Origin: Himantopus leucocephalus
Lineage: Eukaryota > Chordata > Aves > Charadriiformes > Recurvirostridae
Assembly: GCA_003993805.1 (NCBI GenBank)
Contig: RSEF01000001.1
Location: forward strand, 145,287,407-145,351,406
Direction of reading: 5' to 3'
Length of the DNA: 64,000 nucleotides
A model generated the notes under the pieces. That model was given only the letters and a program-made list of their open reading frames with translations. It was not told the origin of the DNA and searched no databases. Shown piece after piece: positions 58,621 to 64,000 of the stretch; positions within the stretch are counted from its first letter, which is position 1; each line of letters begins with the position of its first letter. The translations under genes and the position numbers were made by a program.

Positions 58621-61600
58621 TTAACCCCAGTCCGATAGCTGATACAGGAAAGGAAACTTCGAACAGGGCAGAGATGCTCTTCCATTCACAAAGGAAAGTG
58701 AGTATGGAAGAATACCAGTGCGGGAAGATGGCTAAACTCACCTAGCTTCTTAGCCCAAATGTCACCCAAAGATGGACAAAAAGCCTGGGGAAGAAATGAG
58801 ACAATAAACTGAAAATGACCACTCTCTGTCGCTGTTGTAACATAACCCTCATCTCCCCCTTTGCCTGCTTTCACTTCTGCCTCTTTCCTGCTCTTGCTCT
58901 CCACTCTGGATGCTCTTCCACAGCACTCTTACTTGAACTCTCCAGCCTGGTGTGTCACACTGTGTCCTTCACCTGCTCACTTCTGTCATGACCATGTATC
59001 CCAAAGGACTATTCAATTTCACCTCTCTCTCCAGGATGGATGAAGAAAACAAACGGGAAATTCAATAAGCCCAGTGCAAGCTAAACAAGATGCATATTGA
59101 CTTCATCGCTCCATCACTAGGTTGTTTAGGTTCAATGCTTCTTTACGTGCTCCATCCTTTAGTTGTGTCAATCTACACAGCATACTCCTCAGGGCAAGTC
59201 TTTGAATTGGCCAGAAAAGCATGCTTTCTGCCTTTATATATCTGTATTATATCAGTGACATCACTAGTGACGTCGTTATCCAGATACATCATCAAATCAA
59301 TACATTCAGGGATTTGGGGTTTATTTTTTTGGGAAAGTGAAGGAGAAAAAGAACAGCAGACCACAAATGAAGAAAATGCGGTGCCTTGAAGGCTTCCACG
59401 GGAAGGTTTTGTCCAAGATGAAGGACTGAAAAATTAGCAGTTAAAAGAGGAATCTCAGAGGAGCAGCTGTGCCATGTCCTGGCAGCATAGCTGCTGCAGA
59501 CATCTCTGCAGCGCCGACTGAGAAACAGGCAGCCTGCACTTCAGGACTCTACAGAAGGGGCTCTGCACCGTTTTATCATTCATGATGATGTGTCTGATGT
59601 GTTAACATGAACAGGAGCAGCCACTTCATAAACAGAGACTACTGTATCCCAAAGACTCTCCCCAGTAAATCACTGGCACTGTAAATTACCCCACTATAAA
59701 AACCTGGGGTTTTATAGGAGCCACCAAACTGATCCCATTCCCTCTCTGACCGCTAGGCCCCGTGTTGCTCATCTATGTTACAGGGGAAAAGAGGCAATAC
59801 TGAGCCCATGTGGGTGAAAAGAAGTGATCCTAAGTTAAAGCAAAAAACAAACCACCACTCCTTTAACTCAGGCATTATACAAGCGAAAAGCCAATGCTTC
59901 TTTCACAGAGAGCTAAAGACTGAAATACATAATACAGTCACTCCCCAGGTCACCCCACTGGTAGATCACCATACCTTGAAACAAAACCATTAGTAGAAAA
60001 GGGTCTGGATTTGTGGAAAAGGTCCATAAGAACTCTATAGTTTGGGTGTGAACCTCGCAGGGCTGAGGAGCTGGGCAATCAGCATAACAGAAGTTGAGAA
60101 ACCAGATAAAAAAAATGCTTAATTTTGCTATGAAAACCAAAAGTAGTGGTAGGGATGGAAGTTCCTGAGAGGTTTAATGGGACGCAGAGAGAACATAAAG
60201 AATCTAAAGTGTGAAAGCTCTTTAGATGAATCATAAAATTAGGTAACACAGAAAAATGAGATACTACCCACAGACAGATGGGGCTAAAGGTGCACTCAGC
60301 TCACAGTCTGAAACTCCCCTTGGTGCAAACTCAGCTCAGGTGATTTCACTAACCTAGCGGAGATCCTTAGGTTATCGTGTCTCATCTCCGGTGCACCACA
60401 GGACAAGGAAAGCCATACAAGTGTCCTTAGGCTGGGGTTGCCAAGTCACACCTCAAAATAAAACCAAGTCAAACCCCTAACTGTGTCTCTTTCCCTCTTC
60501 CATATGAAACACAAGACCTCTCACTACTGTTGAAAATGCAGGAATGCTCTGCTCCCTAAATTTTTTTTCACTGATCTATGACAGAACATGAAATCTGGTA
60601 TTTGTAGCACCAACCCAAACCCTGTAAAACTGTTATCTTTTCTATGATTGACATTGCACCTGGGTAACCACCTCCCTACCACAGAACTTCTCTAACAGAT
60701 ATGACCATGCCTGCAGCCATGTTACTACCCTCAAGGTGTTCTTCTTTATCTTTTGCATATGGGTATGGATTTCCTTTAAAGATGTAAGATTTTATTTATT
60801 TGGCAGGAAAGATTTTCCTATCTGCTCTCCAAAAACTGAGGAAAATACTTCATTTTTTTTCCCCAACATATTTTCTATGCTAAAAGATGAAGGTAATAGC
60901 CCTGATTCAACAAGGTATTTAAGAACGTGCCTAACTTGAAGTACATTAGTAGTCTGACTGATTCCATTGTAATGAATTTCGTGTTATGACTGACCACATA
61001 CACCTTGATGAACCAGGGCTAAGAGGTTTATTTTGACGGGCACCAAGCACGTGCAGACAAGTGCAGCTCCACACAACCAGACACATGAAACGGCAGTCAG
61101 CCATTTTCACGATCCTGTATCTGTTAGTCAACTCACTGTTGAAGATGACTTTCTTTTCCCCTCTTATACACGAAAAATCTGCAAGACTTTGCAAACTGGT
61201 CCTGCATCAAAGCATGTCCCCGTGCCACATTTTCCCTTCTCATCCCAGCCTTACTTAACCCAAATATAGGCAATGATGCAACCCTCCTTAATGTCACCTA
61301 CGGACTCAAGATTTTTTCCCTTTAGTTTCTTGATTATGGAATCTTATCTGTGCATGGTCCTTCTTTTTCCACAGAAATTGTCAGCTGTGTCCTGCAGCCT
61401 ATTTCAGTTACAGTAACAGCTGCTCCTCTCCTCCCTGCTTCCCCAGCCTCTTCTAAATTGCAGGAAGGTTCCCATGGTTTACTGGTTCTCCCAGCACTCA
61501 GAAATTGCTTTCACTGTCACTGAGTATCGTGTTTAAAATCTATGCATAAAGAAGGAGAAAATGGGGAATGGAAGAAAACAAAGAAGAAACAAAAAATGCG

Positions 61601-61640
61601 GTTAGTGATGCTGCTTAATTTGATCCTCTCAGGAAGTGTC
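58621..61640. other. Unique non-coding DNA
   Basis: No gene recognised. Frames of up to 99 codons lack family features. A faint MIR-like string (ttgctcatctatgttacagg, 59765-59784) is too short to call. Confidence 0.5.
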
Positions 61641-61719
61641 CTGTCCTAGAAAACAAACCAAACCAAAACAACCCAACCCAGCGAAAGAAAACATTCATCA
61701 TTCCCCAGATAAGATCACA

Positions 61720-62060
61720 AAACGTGGGGGAAGCGATGCTGTTCCCCAGGGCACAAGCTGCAGTCAGCTGGGAGGAGCGGGGCAGCGGACAGCGATACGG
61801 GGTGCAGGTTTCTCGGGAGGTCGGGGGTACAGCGGGGCTGAGCTGGCCACTGTTTGCCTTTGCACCAAAAGCAGCCCCAGGGCAGCTGTGGGACTCCGGC
61901 ACCCCGTGGCCTCTGCACCCAGGGCTCCCCCCTGGGCTCCCTCCTGCACCCCTCCGTACGGCACGCTCATGCTCATCCCCGGCTGTCGGAGACAGCTTCT
62001 GCCCCGGGGGCTCCCCCCTGTCCCCAAAGGCACCAACTTTGTGTTTTATAGGTCTGTTTC
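61720..62060. promoter_or_regulatory. GC- and CpG-rich block, possible CpG island
   Basis: About 16 CpG by eye in about 330 bases, with chance frames on both strands (182 codons plus at 61636-62184, 114 codons plus, 95 codons minus). It could mark an unannotated promoter, but no TATA, Inr or exon structure can be supported. It may equally be a GC-rich neutral patch. Confidence 0.25.
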
Positions 62061-64000
62061 AGGCTTGAGGGCAAATTTAGGGAGAAGGCCTATTTCTCCT
62101 ATTTTCTTGTCTGTCTCCTCCGGCTTCTGGGGACTCAGAGAAAGAGCACCCCTCCTTTTGAGGGAAAGCCAGCAGAGAAAATGATACGATCTTGACTGAC
62201 AGGATTTGAAAGACTCAGTCTTGGCTAAGAGACAGCAGGAGAGAGGAGAAGAAAATGGCTGCGCCCCTGGATTTATAGCTTGTGCTAATCTATGGATACT
62301 CGTGTGGGGCTGAGCAGTGAATTACAAACATCTTTCCTGCTGCACACTTTCCAAGTCCTCCTATGGGAATAACGGGTGAGGTAAGGAGGTAAGGAAACTG
62401 CTACCAGAAACCTAACTAAAATGGCCCTAGCCAAGTATGAAAATTAAGCTTTCCTCTCCGCGGCTCACCTAGATGCTGGTTCCAACACGATCTGGAAACA
62501 TTATGGTCTTACAATTTTAAAGGAAATTGTTCCATTGAGGCCCAGAACACTCTGGGAGCAAGTTCAGTGCCTGGGTGTCACATCTGCTGTTAGCTGAGTG
62601 CCAGAAGATTATCCTCTCGCTGGAAGTACGCTTCTCAGAGTTTTAAAGGCCAAGCTCAGAACCACTTCCCCTCCTTCCCCTGCTTGCCTAAAAAAACTAG
62701 TGATTTGAAAAATGGTGTGGTGTGCTGGGAAGTGTCCCCCAGATCCCATCCCGGCAATGGGCTACATTTTATTGGTGAATTATCCTTGAACATGCAACCA
62801 GCAGCGTCCTCTGTGAAATGAAAGAGACTGCCTTGAAAAATAACATTAAACATTTAAACGTGCTCAGTACTGCTGTTCTGTTTCCATTTATTCCTTTCCC
62901 TGCTCTTCCTCTTACTTGTGCATGTCCATGCACGGAGTCGGCAAACCTCTTGGATGGAGTCTGTTGCAATAACAGAATCAGCGCTCACCTTCCTCCCAAC
63001 TACAGAGGAGACGGTATCTCTTTTGCTATTTCTTACCCTAAAGCTACCTGAACAAACACACCCACTCATTGTCTCCAAACAGGGCCAAAAAAGTAGTATG
63101 TAATCATACACACTGGAACTAAGTGCTCCAGGGGCAAATAAACAGACAATTCGGTGCATGGCAACCTGGGAAGCAGCTGAAATGAAAAAGGACATTTGAC
63201 GCTAACTTCTGCTTTTTTCCCCCATATCAGGGTTGGCTTGTACTTCTGCTGCACCCTGGGAGAAGCAGCTGTGCACTATGAAGATAAGCCTTCATGACAG
63301 ACCGACCCACGGCGCATGTTCCCAGGTCCTCACAACGCCACATGAGCGCTGAGGAGCAGCACAACATCTCTCTGCCTTTCCTCCAGCTTTGTCTGAACAG
63401 CGGAGGAAAAGCAACTTAAGGACGGAGTTATTGACTCGGTTGCACTCACTACTAATACTTTTACTAGTGCCCATGAAGTACCAGAGAGGGATTTGGTTTT
63501 CATCTATCTGTTTTCCTCCAAGTCATCCCAATGTCTTGCTCCCAGGTCATCTGCCCTGAGAGCCCCACATTCAACATGCTATTAAGTCATCGAAACATAT
63601 ATATAGTAAAGACTCCTCTGTCATGCACCTTCGTGGCTACAATGTCCCCTGACGGAATAATATGGCTGTCTCCTTCTCAATTTCTACGAGTAAATGGAAT
63701 CATCCCTTCTGGCTTCATCTCCCCAAGCTTTCAGAGCTCTGCCTAGCCACCATTCTGCTTCTGCTGTGACGCAAGGCCAGCCATGCTTAAAACCCTTCAA
63801 AAAATCTCAAAAAAAAACCCGCTTGGACCCACGCAAACACACACTCACATATGAATACTCACAGGTATGCTCCAAAGTATTCAGTGTCTTAAAATTCAGT
63901 CTCACATATAGCCAAGCTAAAACAGGCCAGTGCGTCTCCTCCCTCCAACTCACCAACAGCGGTGCGTACATCAAGAACGTACATAGGGAAGGACAGAAAT
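62061..64000. other. Unique non-coding DNA
   Basis: No gene, RNA or clear repeat. A short gaggtaaggaggtaagga duplication is at about 62379-62396. The string 'ccattgaggcccagaacact' at 62532-62551 resembles MIR core weakly. Confidence 0.5.

Noticed and set aside
59740..59800. Weak MIR-like string (ttgctcatctatgttacagg)
   Set aside because: Too short and isolated compared with the 29.7 kb copy.
61636..62184. 182-codon plus-strand frame
   Set aside because: It lies in GC-rich sequence, with overlapping frames on the other strand and no family features.
62532..62600. Weak MIR-like string (ccattgaggcccagaacact)
   Set aside because: Only one consensus block recognisable.
1..64000. CRISPR array, operon, prophage or other prokaryotic system
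   Set aside because: No regularly spaced repeats, no compact gene order, and CR1 LINE tails show that this is an avian-type nuclear genome.

Overview
This window looks like vertebrate, most probably avian, nuclear DNA. The clearest evidence is the set of CR1 LINE 3' tails, with the TAGAATCATAGAA-type octamer end and the 'ggttggaagggacctttaaagatcatctagtccaac' type of core, at about 8.71, 8.94, 26.14, 29.26 and 38.29 kb. Other repeats are sparse, there is no SINE/LTR clutter, and the base composition is AT-leaning with a few GC-rich islands. I see no bacterial-style gene organisation. I also find no convincing protein-coding exon, tRNA, rRNA, snRNA or known miRNA. The open frames are short, overlap on both strands, and behave like chance frames in non-coding DNA. 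The longest lie in GC-rich or low-complexity sequence, or run through assembly gaps. The window is best read as an intergenic 'desert' or the inside of a very large intron.

Layout. 1-9 kb: unique sequence, a pentanucleotide microsatellite built as ordered blocks (3786-3920), a probable MIR relic near 4.14 kb, and an octamer/homeobox-motif-rich stretch (7.5-7.8 kb) that runs into the first gap-flanking duplication. 8.7-9.0 kb: two CR1 tails in the same orientation. 10-22 kb: unique sequence with two small tandem duplications, GC-rich and T-rich patches, a GAAATT-rich tract (18.1-18.56 kb) and one 219-codon open frame (19.8 kb). 22-32 kb: a decayed L2/Rex-like reverse transcriptase relic (minus strand), a complete CR1 3' end, a good MIR relic (29.72-29.88 kb), and two fragments resembling a widespread amniote 'ttacacc..ctgaggatct' repeat. 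33.8-34 kb: three imperfect copies of an AT-rich unit. 35-53 kb: most of the gap-flanking duplications, a 100-N gap against a CR1 tail, a 33-base poly(A), and a 300-base polypyrimidine tract. 53-64 kb: unique sequence with conserved-looking AT-rich blocks (50.9-51.3 and 55.5-56.3 kb), a CR1 reverse-transcriptase fragment (58.2 kb) and a GC-rich block (61.7-62.06 kb).

Ten runs of N are present. Seven single-N gaps and one 7-N gap are bordered by direct repeats that abut, or nearly abut, the gap on both sides. The longer pairs carry a few substitutions or indels each, except the 261-base pair at 46.58 kb, which reads as identical. This is the signature of unmerged overlapping contig ends (false duplication) rather than biology, and it affects any reading frame crossing them.

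I did not find a previously undescribed gene system. What deserves a second look is the assembly artefact pattern, the block-structured pentamer array, the candidate conserved non-coding elements, and the ancient retroelement relics.
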